This document shows positions 9,640 to 17,484 of a DNA stretch of 64,000 bases, piece after piece. Numbering within the stretch: position 1 is the first letter of the stretch; each line of letters begins with the position of its first letter. The stretch lies in NCBI RefSeq assembly GCF_002929215.1, contig NZ_PJII01000007.1, positions 62,001 to 126,000 on the forward strand, given 5' to 3'. The DNA is from Arthrobacter sp. ZGTC412. Its GTDB lineage: Bacteria; Actinomycetota; Actinomycetes; Actinomycetales; Micrococcaceae. A model generated the notes under the pieces. That model had not been told where the DNA came from. It worked only from the letters and a program-made list of their open reading frames with translations, and searched no databases. The position numbers were made by a program, and so were the translations under genes.

Positions 9640-10557
9640 ATGCCCATCAAACTCGTTACTGCTGTTGCTGACCTGCGCGCGGAAAGCGCGCGGCTCCTCG
9701 CTTCGAAAGGCGGCGCTTCCCAGGGCCTCGTCCCCACCATGGGCGCTTTGCACGCGGGGCACGCGGCCCTGGCCCGCACCGCCGTCGAACAGAACGACGT
9801 TGTGGTGGCCAGCATCTTCGTCAACCCGCTGCAGTTCGGCGACGCCACGGACCTGGACCGCTACCCGCGTACGCTCGAGGCCGATGTTGCCCTGCTGGAA
9901 GAGCAAGGTGTGGACCTCGTCTTTGCCCCGTCGGTGGACGAGGTGTACCCGGGCGGCCAGCCGCTGGTGCGGGTCACGTCCGGGATGCTCGGTGAGAAGT
10001 GGGAGGGCGCTTCGCGTCCCGGCCACTTCGATGGCGCCCTGACGGTAGTGGCAAAGCTGCTGCATTATGGGATTCCGGGGGCGGGGCTGCCGGCTTCCGA
10101 AATGAACCAGGGCGGCCTTCCGGCCTACCGCGCCTACTTTGGCCAGAAGGACGCCCAGCAGCTGGCTCTGGTCCGGCGGATGGTGGCCGACCTGAACTTT
10201 CCGGTGGACATCGTGGCCGTGCCCACCGTCCGGGCGGTGGACGGGCTGGCGCTCTCCAGCCGCAACCGTTTCCTCGATGAGGATGAGCGGGAGGCCGCGC
10301 TGGTGCTGTCCCGTGCGCTGCGTTTGCTTGAGGAGCGGGCGAAATCCCGGGAACCGCTCGACCTGGAGTCGGCACAGGCTTTGGTGGAGTCCCAGCCGCT
10401 GGTGGCATTGGACTACTTCGATGTGGTGGATCCGGACACCCTGGACCCACTGGCCGAGAACTGCCGCGAGACCCCGTTCGGCGGTGAAGCCTTGGCGATA
10501 ATAGCTGCCAAGGTGGGGCCGGTGCGCTTGATCGACAACATGCCCTTGAGGTCGTAG
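9640..10557 (+). CDS. panC: Pantoate-beta-alanine ligase
   Basis: PanC condenses pantoate and beta-alanine with ATP, the last step of pantothenate synthesis. The 305-residue protein shows the HIGH-like motif [11 protein letters not shown], then [18 protein letters not shown] and the LSSRNRFL segment that includes the KMSKS-equivalent region. Compared with the usual family spacing, about 15 extra residues (from Pro146 to about residue 160, containing ASEMNQGG) sit just before [10 protein letters not shown]; this looks like a loop insertion. It directly follows the DUF2520 gene. Confidence 0.96.
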   Translation: MPIKLVTAVADLRAESARLLASKGGASQGLVPTMGALHAGHAALARTAVEQNDVVVASIFVNPLQFGDATDLDRYPRTLEADVALLEEQGVDLVFAPSVDEVYPGGQPLVRVTSGMLGEKWEGASRPGHFDGALTVVAKLLHYGIPGAGLPASEMNQGGLPAYRAYFGQKDAQQLALVRRMVADLNFPVDIVAVPTVRAVDGLALSSRNRFLDEDEREAALVLSRALRLLEERAKSREPLDLESAQALVESQPLVALDYFDVVDPDTLDPLAENCRETPFGGEALAIIAAKVGPVRLIDNMPLRS

Positions 10558-10577
10558 GGGGCCGGACAGCCTGAAAA

Positions 10578-10844
10578 CTAGATGCTCGGCAGATCCCGGT
10601 TGTACGCCAGCTGCTCCAGCAATGCCTGCTCCGGTTCACCCGGATGCCGTGCGACGCAGCGGCGCAACCTTGCCCGTGCCAGCTCTTCGCCGGGCGACTT
10701 GTCACAGAGCACTTCGTCGATGATCTCCTGGGCCTGCCACCGGAGCGACTCGAGGGCGAGTTGGCGAATCTCGACCGGCGTATCACTGGACATCCAGGGA
10801 CGCGGGTCCGAGGGCACACGCTTGAACATCCGCTCTGCTGACAT
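10578..10844 (-). CDS. Conserved small hypothetical protein
   Basis: This 88-residue ORF is supported by a strong Shine-Dalgarno (AAGGAGG, 6-7 nt before the ATG) and by a composition typical of a real soluble, helical, charged protein (ALESLRWQAQEIIDEVL, EELARARLRRCVARHPGE). No family is recognised. It is convergent with panC, with 20 nt between the stops, and divergent from the downstream TetR gene. A role cannot be assigned. Confidence 0.6.
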   Translation of the reverse strand: MSAERMFKRVPSDPRPWMSSDTPVEIRQLALESLRWQAQEIIDEVLCDKSPGEELARARLRRCVARHPGEPEQALLEQLAYNRDLPSI

Positions 10845-10919
10845 CGGGGCCTCCTTGCACCAATCCGAAGCGGCCGGGGCCCCTGCGGTGTCGTACGCAC
10901 TGCTCTAGAAGAGACATTA

Positions 10920-10950
10920 CAGGGGGAAAGACCGGTCTGTCTTCCCCCTG
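10920..10950. promoter_or_regulatory. Palindromic operator-like site upstream of TetR gene
   Basis: Arms CAGGGGGAA (10920-10928) and TTCCCCCTG (10942-10950) are perfect inverse complements, and the 13-nt centre contains the self-complementary decamer AGACCGGTCT (10929-10938). The element lies 22-52 nt upstream of the TetR start, where an autoregulatory TetR operator is expected. Binding is inferred, not shown. Confidence 0.5.
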
Positions 10951-10971
10951 CGGCGGTAAGCTGGAAATGCC

Positions 10972-11646
10972 ATGTATCCAGAAGAGGAATTTCCACCGGC
11001 CAGTGCGACTGACCACGCACCGTCAGCCATGCCCTCCGTAGTGACTCCCTCACCCATGGTGGCCGAAGCACCTGCGCCGGAAACTTCGGCCGTCAAGTCC
11101 GTTGCCAGGATCATGTCCGTGGCCTATGAGCTCTTCTCGCGCCGCGGCGTGCGTGACGTGGGCGTCAACGAGCTGATTGAACGGTCCGGGGTGGCCAAGG
11201 CCACCTTCTACCGGCACTTCCCGTCCAAGGACTCCCTGGTCCTTGCCTTCCTCGAACAGCGGGACAAGCAGTGGACCGTGGACGCCATAGTCTCGGAGGC
11301 GCGCCGCCGGGGGGAAACACCAACGGAACAGCTGCTGGCCATTTTCGACGTCTTCGGGGACTGGTTCCTGCGCGAGGATTTCGAAGCCTGTTCCTTCATC
11401 AACGTCTTGCTGGAGATGGGGCCCGCCCATCCGCTGGGCCAGGCGAGCATCGATTACCTCGCCAGGATCCGCGGGCACGTGCAGGCCCTGGCTGAAGAAG
11501 CCGGGCTCCGGCGGCCGGAGGAGTTTGCCCGATCCTGGCACATCCTCATGAAAGGGTCGATCATCTCCGCCACCGAGGGTGACATGCACGCGGCCAAGCG
11601 GGCCCAGCAGATGGCAGGCTGGCTGATCGAGCACCACCGGAACTGA
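10972..11646 (+). CDS. TetR/AcrR family transcriptional regulator
   Basis: This 224-residue protein has about 38 Pro/Ala/Ser-rich residues followed by a TetR helix-turn-helix: ELFSRRGVRDVGVNELIERSGVAKATFYRHFPSKDSLV, recognisable from RSGVAKATFYRHFPSK. The C-terminal ligand domain contains CSFINVLLEMG, as in the TetR_C_33-type YxaF/LmrA regulators. It is divergent from a small hypothetical gene, and a palindrome lies just upstream. The DJ-1/PfpI and DHA2 efflux genes downstream are plausible targets. Confidence 0.9.
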   Translation: MYPEEEFPPASATDHAPSAMPSVVTPSPMVAEAPAPETSAVKSVARIMSVAYELFSRRGVRDVGVNELIERSGVAKATFYRHFPSKDSLVLAFLEQRDKQWTVDAIVSEARRRGETPTEQLLAIFDVFGDWFLREDFEACSFINVLLEMGPAHPLGQASIDYLARIRGHVQALAEEAGLRRPEEFARSWHILMKGSIISATEGDMHAAKRAQQMAGWLIEHHRN

Positions 11647-11695
11647 CCCCCGGTGGTTGAGCTCGTCAAAACCGGGCACCGCAAAAATACTCAGC

Positions 11696-11724
11696 TTGCT
11701 TATTACTTTCCCCCTTCCTAGGCT
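11696..11724 (+). promoter_or_regulatory. Possible promoter of the DJ-1/PfpI gene
   Basis: A -35-like TTGCTT (11696-11701) and a -10-like TAGGCT (11719-11724) are separated by 17 nt, about 85 nt before the start codon at 11811. This is a sequence match only, and the -10 element is weak. Confidence 0.35.
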
Positions 11725-11810
11725 TGACGTGTCAGGCAAACAACTCTCTAAGCGGTCCCGGCGCACGCCACAGCTGACGAGTGGGAATCCGTCTCAAGCG
11801 AGGAGGAAAA

Positions 11811-12377
11811 ATGTCAGAACACAGCATCGCAGGGAAGAAAGTCGCATTCCTTTTGACCGACGGCGTCGAGCAGGTTGAGCTCACCAGCCCGTGGAATGCA
11901 GTGAAGAACGCCGGAGGCCAGCCCACTTTGGTTGCCCTGAAAAGCGGCAAGCTGCAGGGATTCCAGGGGACTGAGAAGGGCGACACGTTCGACGTCGACC
12001 TGACAGTCGCAGAGGCGAACGCCTCGGACTTCGACGCGCTGGTGCTCCCCGGTGGCGTTGTAAACGCAGACCCCCTCCGCGTGGACAAGGACGCCCAGAG
12101 CTTCACCAGGAGCTTCTTCGAACAACACAAGCCGGTTGCATCCATCTGCCACGGACCGTGGCTGCTCATTGAAGCGGGCGTGGTGCGCGGACGGAACCTC
12201 ACGTCCTATCACACACTCCACACGGACCTGAAGAATGCCGGCGCCAACTGGACCGACGAGGAAGTGGTGGTGGACCAGGGGCTGGTCACCAGCCGCAACC
12301 CGGATGACCTCCCGGCCTTCAACAACAAACTGGTGGAAGAAATATCGGAGGGTCAGCACGCCGGTCAGACGGTTTAG
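11811..12377 (+). CDS. DJ-1/PfpI family protein (type 1 glutamine amidotransferase-like)
   Basis: The ATG at 11811 follows an excellent Shine-Dalgarno (GAGGAGG), which favours it over an in-frame start 30 nt upstream. The 188-residue protein has the PfpI/YhbO pattern: KVAFLLTDGVEQVELTSPW at the N-terminus, DALVLPGGVVN, and the nucleophile elbow SICHGPWLL with Cys and His. It ends in LVTSRNPDDLPAFN. Relatives are general-stress deglycases or proteases of disputed activity. It sits between a TetR gene and an efflux gene. Confidence 0.9.
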   Translation: MSEHSIAGKKVAFLLTDGVEQVELTSPWNAVKNAGGQPTLVALKSGKLQGFQGTEKGDTFDVDLTVAEANASDFDALVLPGGVVNADPLRVDKDAQSFTRSFFEQHKPVASICHGPWLLIEAGVVRGRNLTSYHTLHTDLKNAGANWTDEEVVVDQGLVTSRNPDDLPAFNNKLVEEISEGQHAGQTV

Positions 12378-12423
12378 GCAGTCTGGCGCGGGCAGCCTCG
12401 GCAGCCCCTCCTGACCCCCCACT

Positions 12424-12540
12424 GTTCCCTCAGGGTTAAAGAAAAATCCCGCTCGGAGGAATTACTCCAAGCGGTAGAGTGTTGGAGTCTGCAGCGGCAT
12501 TGATCGCGCACCACTCACTTACACAACTCCCTGAGGGAAC
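12424..12540 (+). promoter_or_regulatory. Potentially structured mRNA leader of the MFS efflux gene
   Basis: GTTCCCTCAGGG (12424-12435) is the exact inverse complement of CCCTGAGGGAAC (12529-12540). The second arm contains the GAGGGAA Shine-Dalgarno of the gene starting at 12545. Inside the loop, 12449-12474 forms a nested hairpin: CCGCT/AGCGG and GGAG/CTCC with loop GAATTA. Pairing of the long arms would hide the ribosome-binding site. The structure is read by eye; function is inferred. Confidence 0.5.
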
Positions 12541-12544
12541 ACGC

Positions 12545-14020
12545 ATGTCTACCGAAGTCTCTCCGAACGCCAGCGGCCAGTCCGTACAAGCTCCCGGAAC
12601 CAAGCCCGCTGCGCCGGAGAAGATGTCCCGCGAATCGGTGACCGTCATTAGCACGCTGCTGGTGGCGACGTTTGTGGTGATCCTTAACGAAACCATCATG
12701 AACGTCGCCCTGCAGCGGCTCATGGTGGAACTCCAGGTGGATGCGCCCACGGTCCAGTGGCTTTCCACTGGATTTATGCTCACCATGGCAGTGGTCATTC
12801 CCACCACCGGGTTTATCCTGCAGAGCCTGTCCACCCGTGCCGTGTTTATGCTGGCCATGGGGCTTTTTGCCGGTGGTACTGCACTTGCCGCAGTGGCTCC
12901 CGGATTCGAGATCCTGTTGCTGGCCCGCATCGTCCAGGCCGGCGGCACAGCCATTATGCTGCCCTTGCTGATGACCACTATTCTGACGCTGGTCCCGCTG
13001 GCCAAGCGCGGCGCGGTAATGGGTAACGTCAGCATCGCCATTTCCGTGGCGCCGGCCATGGGCCCCACAGTTTCCGGGCTGATCCTCGAGCACTTCACGT
13101 GGCGCTTTATGTTTGTGTTCGTCCTCCCGGTGGCCCTCGCTGCCCTCGCCATCGGCGCGAAGTACCTCACCAACATCGGCGAAACGGAAAAGACAAAGCT
13201 TGACGCGCTCTCGGTGGTCCTCACCGTCCCGGCGTTCGGCGGCTTGGTCTACGGCCTGAGCCAGATCGGCGGCGGCCACGGCGGCCAGGCCGGCCCGGGT
13301 CCCGTGGCGATCACCGCGCTGGTCATTGGCGTTGCCGGCCTCACGGCCTTTGTCCTTCGCCAGCTGCGGCTGCAGAAGGCCGAAGCCCCGCTGCTGGACC
13401 TGCGCGCGTTCAAGATCCGCATGTTCACCGTTTCGGTCCTGCTGATGGTGGTGGCAATGATGGCGCTGTTCGGCGGCGTTATCCTGCTGCCGCTCTACCT
13501 GCAGGAAGTCCGCGGCCTTGGGTCCCTGGAGACCGGCCTGGCGCTCCTTCCCGGCGGCCTGGCGATGGGCCTTTTGGGACCGGTCATCGGCCGGCTGTTC
13601 GACAAGGTAGGGCCGCTGCCGCTTACTGTCACCGGGTCCATCCTGATGGTGGTGGCCCTTTGGCAGTTCTCAATGCTCGACGCCGGCACCTCCATCGCGT
13701 GGATCGTCACCCTTCACGTGGGGCTGAGTTTCGGCCTGGCGCTGCTCTTCACTCCGGCGTTCACCACCGGCCTGAACCCGCTTCCGCCGCACCTCTACTC
13801 GCACGGTTCCGCGATCATGAGCACCACCCAGCAGGTTGCCGGCGCCGCGGGCACTGCCCTGCTTGTATCCATCTTCGCGGTGGTTTCAGCGGCGTCAGGC
13901 CTCGTCGCCGGGATGAGCGCAGCCTTCCTGACGGCGACCGTCATAGCCCTCGCCGCCGTCGTACTTTCAGCAATGATGCGCAAGACCGAAGGCGACGGCC
14001 CGGCCCACGGCGCCCACTAG
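12545..14020 (+). CDS. DHA2-type MFS multidrug efflux transporter
   Basis: The start at 12545 follows GAGGGAA at 5 nt spacing; an upstream in-frame codon would add 22 atypical residues. The 491-residue protein has about 14 hydrophobic helices and DHA2 (EmrB/QacA) features: VVILNETIMNVALQRLM in helix 1, a long helix pair around VQWLSTGFMLTMAVVIPTTGF, and APAMGPTVSGLILEHFTWRFMF with motif C. It would export hydrophobic drugs or metabolites by proton antiport. A TetR gene lies 1.6 kb upstream. The leader may fold over the ribosome-binding site. Confidence 0.92.
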   Translation: MSTEVSPNASGQSVQAPGTKPAAPEKMSRESVTVISTLLVATFVVILNETIMNVALQRLMVELQVDAPTVQWLSTGFMLTMAVVIPTTGFILQSLSTRAVFMLAMGLFAGGTALAAVAPGFEILLLARIVQAGGTAIMLPLLMTTILTLVPLAKRGAVMGNVSIAISVAPAMGPTVSGLILEHFTWRFMFVFVLPVALAALAIGAKYLTNIGETEKTKLDALSVVLTVPAFGGLVYGLSQIGGGHGGQAGPGPVAITALVIGVAGLTAFVLRQLRLQKAEAPLLDLRAFKIRMFTVSVLLMVVAMMALFGGVILLPLYLQEVRGLGSLETGLALLPGGLAMGLLGPVIGRLFDKVGPLPLTVTGSILMVVALWQFSMLDAGTSIAWIVTLHVGLSFGLALLFTPAFTTGLNPLPPHLYSHGSAIMSTTQQVAGAAGTALLVSIFAVVSAASGLVAGMSAAFLTATVIALAAVVLSAMMRKTEGDGPAHGAH

Positions 14021-14032
14021 CCCAACTGACTG

Positions 14033-14074
14033 GCAGTTGACGTCGCGAAAACCCTTTTTCGCGACGTCAACTGC
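14033..14074. terminator. Long perfect hairpin between convergent genes
   Basis: A perfect 19-bp inverted repeat (GCAGTTGACGTCGCGAAAA and its complement) is separated by only CCCT. With A-rich and T-rich arms at the tip it lies between the stop of the MFS gene and the stop of the minus-strand hydrolase, so it could end transcription in both directions. The stem is unusually long and exact. Confidence 0.7.
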
Positions 14075-14101
14075 GAGCTACTTGGGTGGAGTGGCGGCAG
14101 G

Positions 14102-14938
14102 TCAGCCGGCGTAGAAGTCTGCGAGCTCCTTGATAAGCCTGTCCGGGGCCTTGATGACACCGTCGTGGCCGTGCCCGGGCAGGATGGTGTAACTGGAGCC
14201 GGAGAGGACGTCGTGGATCTGGCCGCAGGCCACCCCGAAGTACGCCGGGCTCTTTTCGCCCACCACGATCAGGGTTTCCAGCGGCAGTTCCAGGAACGGC
14301 TCCGCCGGCATGTCCGCCGCGATGATCGCCTTGATTTCCCGGACACCGGTCCTCATCAGCTCGCGCTGCTGCTTGCCCTCTGACGTCCCGGCCGTAAGTT
14401 TGTTGGCCAGGGTCAGCATGGAAAGCGGCATGCGGGACGAGAATGCGCCGCCGGCCTCGAGGCCGCGCTGCAGGACTGCCAGGGCACGGTCATCATCCCC
14501 GGCAGCGGCGGCGCGCTCGTACTCGGTGGTCCAGTCGGCCTTCACGCTGTGGTTCACGGAGACGGCGGGGTCGTAGACAGCGAGCCGTTCCACCGGGAGC
14601 GTGCGGGCGGCGTGGAGGGCGACGGCGCCGCCGAAGCTGTGCCCGAACACGTCCGTGCTGGACGTATGCTTCATGACCGTAGCCAGGTCGCGGATGTCCA
14701 CGTCCAGGGTGTAATCCTCCGGCTGGGGGGATGAGGATCCGCGGCCCCGCCGGTTGAACGTGTGGACCGGACGGCCCAGCGCTGCACTCAACTTCTGGGC
14801 AAACTTGGTATAGTCCGCAGCCGTAACCATGGAGGGCACGACAATAACAACGCCCGAACCGGCGGAAGCGAGCTCCGTGCCCGTGGAAAAGAGCTCCAGA
14901 GTGCCGCCGTCGGGGGTCCTGATGTTCTCACGCGTCAT
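14102..14938 (-). CDS. Alpha/beta hydrolase (paralogue A)
   Basis: This 278-residue alpha/beta-hydrolase fold protein has the oxyanion region VVIVVPS, the RRGRGSSSPQ segment, the nucleophile elbow GHSFGG (Ser), and a C-terminal LPGHGHDG supplying the catalytic His. It begins with PDGGTLELFSTGTE. It is clearly related to the hydrolase at 24753-25610 (same RRGRGSSS, GHSxGGxVAL and LAVYDxAV blocks), and the two flank the permease-carboxylase operon on the same strand. The substrate is unknown. It lies downstream of the TetR gene at 15013-15684. Confidence 0.88.
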   Translation of the reverse strand: MTRENIRTPDGGTLELFSTGTELASAGSGVVIVVPSMVTAADYTKFAQKLSAALGRPVHTFNRRGRGSSSPQPEDYTLDVDIRDLATVMKHTSSTDVFGHSFGGAVALHAARTLPVERLAVYDPAVSVNHSVKADWTTEYERAAAAGDDDRALAVLQRGLEAGGAFSSRMPLSMLTLANKLTAGTSEGKQQRELMRTGVREIKAIIAADMPAEPFLELPLETLIVVGEKSPAYFGVACGQIHDVLSGSSYTILPGHGHDGVIKAPDRLIKELADFYAG

Positions 14939-15012
14939 GATCCGAGCCTAGCCGAGCAACCTGAACGCGGGCACCATGGCGTCGCCCGCGGCCCGACGCC
15001 GCACATGGACTG

Positions 15013-15684
15013 TCAGGCGAAACTTTTGATGAGCGCCGCGCTTTGCTCGCGGATGGCGGGCAGCTCACGGCCAAGCCCGCAGAGGATAAGTCCGGCATCG
15101 GCCGCCTGCAGCGGAGAGCTGGGCGTGGCCATTCCGTCTGCCCGAAGGTTGATGAGGGATTCGACGAGACGGAAGGCAAGGTCGCCGGGATTGGCCCCTA
15201 ATTCGACTGCCGGGCCGGCAAGGGACAGTGCCGCTCCCAGATCCCCGTAGAGGTTGCGCAGCTCCTGCCGGTTTGCAAGGAAACGGGCAAAGCGCGCGCT
15301 GCGGGCCTCGGGCAGGTGGTACAGGACGCCGAGGTTCCAGCGGGCGCTGCACAATTGCGTTCCGTCGTAGAGCGCGACGGCGTGAAGCCGGCCCGCGTCC
15401 GGGCCTTCAGTCAACGGCAGGGCCGCCACCGCGCGTGCGAACGTCAGTCCGCTCAGCACCGTGCCCTCAAGCAGGTCCTCGAGTATGTCGTCCTTGGTCT
15501 TGAAGTGGTGATAGAGGGATGACTGCCTGATTCCCACGGCATCAGCAATGGAACGGGTGGAGGTGTTCGCAAACCCCTGGGTGGTAAAAAGCTCTGCCGC
15601 TGCGTCCAGGATCTCGTCGCGGGCGGTGGCCCCCGGCCTGGAGGGCTGCTGGCTGCGGGGTCTCCCTGGTCCGGCTGAAGTCAC
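15013..15684 (-). CDS. TetR family regulator, divergent from the permease-carboxylase operon
   Basis: This 223-residue protein starts at GTG 15684 and has the TetR helix-turn-helix GFANTSTRSIADAVGIRQSSLYHHFKTKDDIL (key stretch VGIRQSSLYHHFKTKD). The C-terminal domain is not family-diagnostic. It is divergently oriented to the APC permease start at 15912, with 227 nt between them, so it is the best candidate regulator of the urea/guanidine operon. The start-site Shine-Dalgarno is weak (GAGG close to GTG). Confidence 0.88.
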   Translation of the reverse strand: MTSAGPGRPRSQQPSRPGATARDEILDAAAELFTTQGFANTSTRSIADAVGIRQSSLYHHFKTKDDILEDLLEGTVLSGLTFARAVAALPLTEGPDAGRLHAVALYDGTQLCSARWNLGVLYHLPEARSARFARFLANRQELRNLYGDLGAALSLAGPAVELGANPGDLAFRLVESLINLRADGMATPSSPLQAADAGLILCGLGRELPAIREQSAALIKSFA

Positions 15685-15763
15685 CGCCTCATTCTTACAC
15701 TCTCCTTCCAGCCTCCGCGGCGCCTACCTGGACGGTGAGGGGAAGGAAATGAAGCGGAAACAA

Positions 15764-15808
15764 GATGTCTATGCGCCTTTTACAGAGGCGAAACTGTTTG
15801 GGGACATC
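15764..15808. promoter_or_regulatory. Nested inverted repeats in the TetR-permease intergenic region
   Basis: GATGTC (15764-15769) pairs with GACATC (15803-15808), and inside it CGCCT (15774-15778) pairs with AGGCG (15786-15790). The element lies midway between divergent TetR and permease genes, consistent with an operator. The arms are short, so this is tentative. I could not match the region to known guanidine riboswitch classes. Confidence 0.35.
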
Positions 15809-15911
15809 CCACTGGAAAACTATCAAGTGACCGGTATTCCGCAGCCCTCGGCCGGGTGCTGCATTGCCGGGAAGCTCGATCCAGATGCCGTTCCAGCCCC
15901 CGGAGAATCCG

Positions 15912-17414
15912 ATGACCTCAACCGTTCTTCCCACCGTCCATGCGGACGATGCGGATCTGACGTCCCTTGGCTACGAGCCCACCCTTCACCGGAAACTCGG
16001 CCGCTACGCTTCCTTCGCCGCCGGTTTTTCCTTCGTGTCCATCCTCACCACCATCTTCCAGCTGTTCGCCTTCGGCTACTCGTTCGCGGGCCCGGCTTTC
16101 TTCTGGACCTGGCCGGTAGTGCTGGTGGGCCAGTTGCTCGTTGCACTGAACTTCGCGGAACTCGCTGCCCGCTACCCGCTTTCCGGAGCGGTATACCAGT
16201 GGGCACGGCGGGTTGGGGGAGAGGGCGTGGGCTGGTTCGCCGGATGGTTCATGGCCATCGCCCAAGTGGTCACGGCAGCGGCCGCCGCCATCGCCCTGCA
16301 GGTGGTGCTGCCCCAACTGTGGGACGGCTTCCAGGTAGTGGGTGGCGATCCAGCCCTCAACACCGTGTCCGGAGCGGCCAACGCCGTGATCCTCGGTGCA
16401 GGGCTCCTGGTGGCGACCACCATCATCAACTCGCTCGGCGTCAAGCTCATGGCCCACGTGAACTCCGTCGGCGTCACCTGCGAGATCGTCGGCGTTGTGG
16501 CCGTCATCCTTGCACTTATCAGCGCTGCCCAGCGCGGGCCGGACGTCGTGGCCGATACCACCGTGCTGCAGAGCTCCGACCTTGGCGCAGTGGGAGCCTT
16601 CCTGGTCTCCGGCCTGATGGCCGCCTACGTCATGGTGGGCTTCAACTCCGCCGGTGAGCTCTCCGAAGAGACCAAGGACCCGCGCCGGACGGCTCCGCGG
16701 ACCATCCTTTCCGCCCTGCTCATCTCCGGCATTGGAGGAGCCTTGATGATCATCACGGCGCTGATGGCTGCACCCAGCCTCGACGACGGCCGGCTCGCCA
16801 CCGAGGGCCTGCCCTACGTCCTCACCGCCGTCCTGGGCACCTTCTGGGGCAAGGTGTTGCTGGTGGATGTAGCCATCGCCATCTTCGTCTGCACACTGGC
16901 CATCCAGACGGCCGGTTCCCGCCTGGTGTTCTCCATGGCACGCGACGGCAAACTTCCCGCTTCGGCGCTGCTGTCCTCCGTCCACCCCACCCGCGGGACA
17001 CCCATGTGGCCGTCGATCGTCATCGGCGCCCTGGCAGTTGGTGTGCTGGCCATCAACGTCGGCAACGCAGCCTTGTTCACCACCCTGACCAGCGTCTGCA
17101 TCGTGATGGTCTACCTCGCCTACCTGCTGGTCACCGTGCCGCAGCTGCTCAACCGGCTCCGGGGGGACTGGAACCGCGTGGGGCAGACGCTTCCGGCGGG
17201 ACTCTTTTCGCTCGGACGTTGGGGCCTCCCCGTCAATATCCTGGCCGTCCTGTACGGGGCCCTGATGGTGGTCAACCTCGCCTGGCCCCGGCCCGAGGTT
17301 TACGACCCCTCCGGCGAAAACGGACTTCTCCTCTACTCCGCACCGCTCATGGTGACGGTGGTCCTGCTCCTGGGGCTCTGGGTCCGCCGCCGCAACATGG
17401 CAGCCAACGCCTGA
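15912..17414 (+). CDS. APC family permease, probable guanidine/urea-pathway importer
   Basis: The ATG at 15912 was chosen because GGAG lies about 6 nt upstream and MTSTVLPTVHADDADLTSLG leads into the conserved core. The 500-residue protein has about 12 hydrophobic helices and the amino acid/choline permease pattern, including AELAARYPLSGAVYQWARR, FNSAGELSEETKDPRR and GSRLVFSMARDGKLP. The same permease type commonly precedes DUF1989-carboxylase-allophanate hydrolase genes, so it most likely imports the pathway substrate (guanidine, urea or a related amine). It is separated from the next gene by 70 nt. Confidence 0.9.
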   Translation: MTSTVLPTVHADDADLTSLGYEPTLHRKLGRYASFAAGFSFVSILTTIFQLFAFGYSFAGPAFFWTWPVVLVGQLLVALNFAELAARYPLSGAVYQWARRVGGEGVGWFAGWFMAIAQVVTAAAAAIALQVVLPQLWDGFQVVGGDPALNTVSGAANAVILGAGLLVATTIINSLGVKLMAHVNSVGVTCEIVGVVAVILALISAAQRGPDVVADTTVLQSSDLGAVGAFLVSGLMAAYVMVGFNSAGELSEETKDPRRTAPRTILSALLISGIGGALMIITALMAAPSLDDGRLATEGLPYVLTAVLGTFWGKVLLVDVAIAIFVCTLAIQTAGSRLVFSMARDGKLPASALLSSVHPTRGTPMWPSIVIGALAVGVLAINVGNAALFTTLTSVCIVMVYLAYLLVTVPQLLNRLRGDWNRVGQTLPAGLFSLGRWGLPVNILAVLYGALMVVNLAWPRPEVYDPSGENGLLLYSAPLMVTVVLLLGLWVRRRNMAANA

Positions 17415-17484
17415 GCAGCACAAAGCTTCCACAGCATCACCCTCTTCAATACCAACCGAGCGTCAGAACCAACACAGGATCGAC

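Noticed and set aside
15685-15911. Possible guanidine riboswitch before the permease
   Set aside because: I looked for the conserved bases of the ykkC, mini-ykkC and PRPP-like related classes and saw no convincing match; only short inverted repeats are present. A covariance search would be needed to exclude it fully.
15918-17432. 504-codon minus-strand frame opposite the APC permease
   Set aside because: It is rich in His, Gly, Asp and Gln, a typical antisense of membrane-protein codons; the permease frame has all expected helices.
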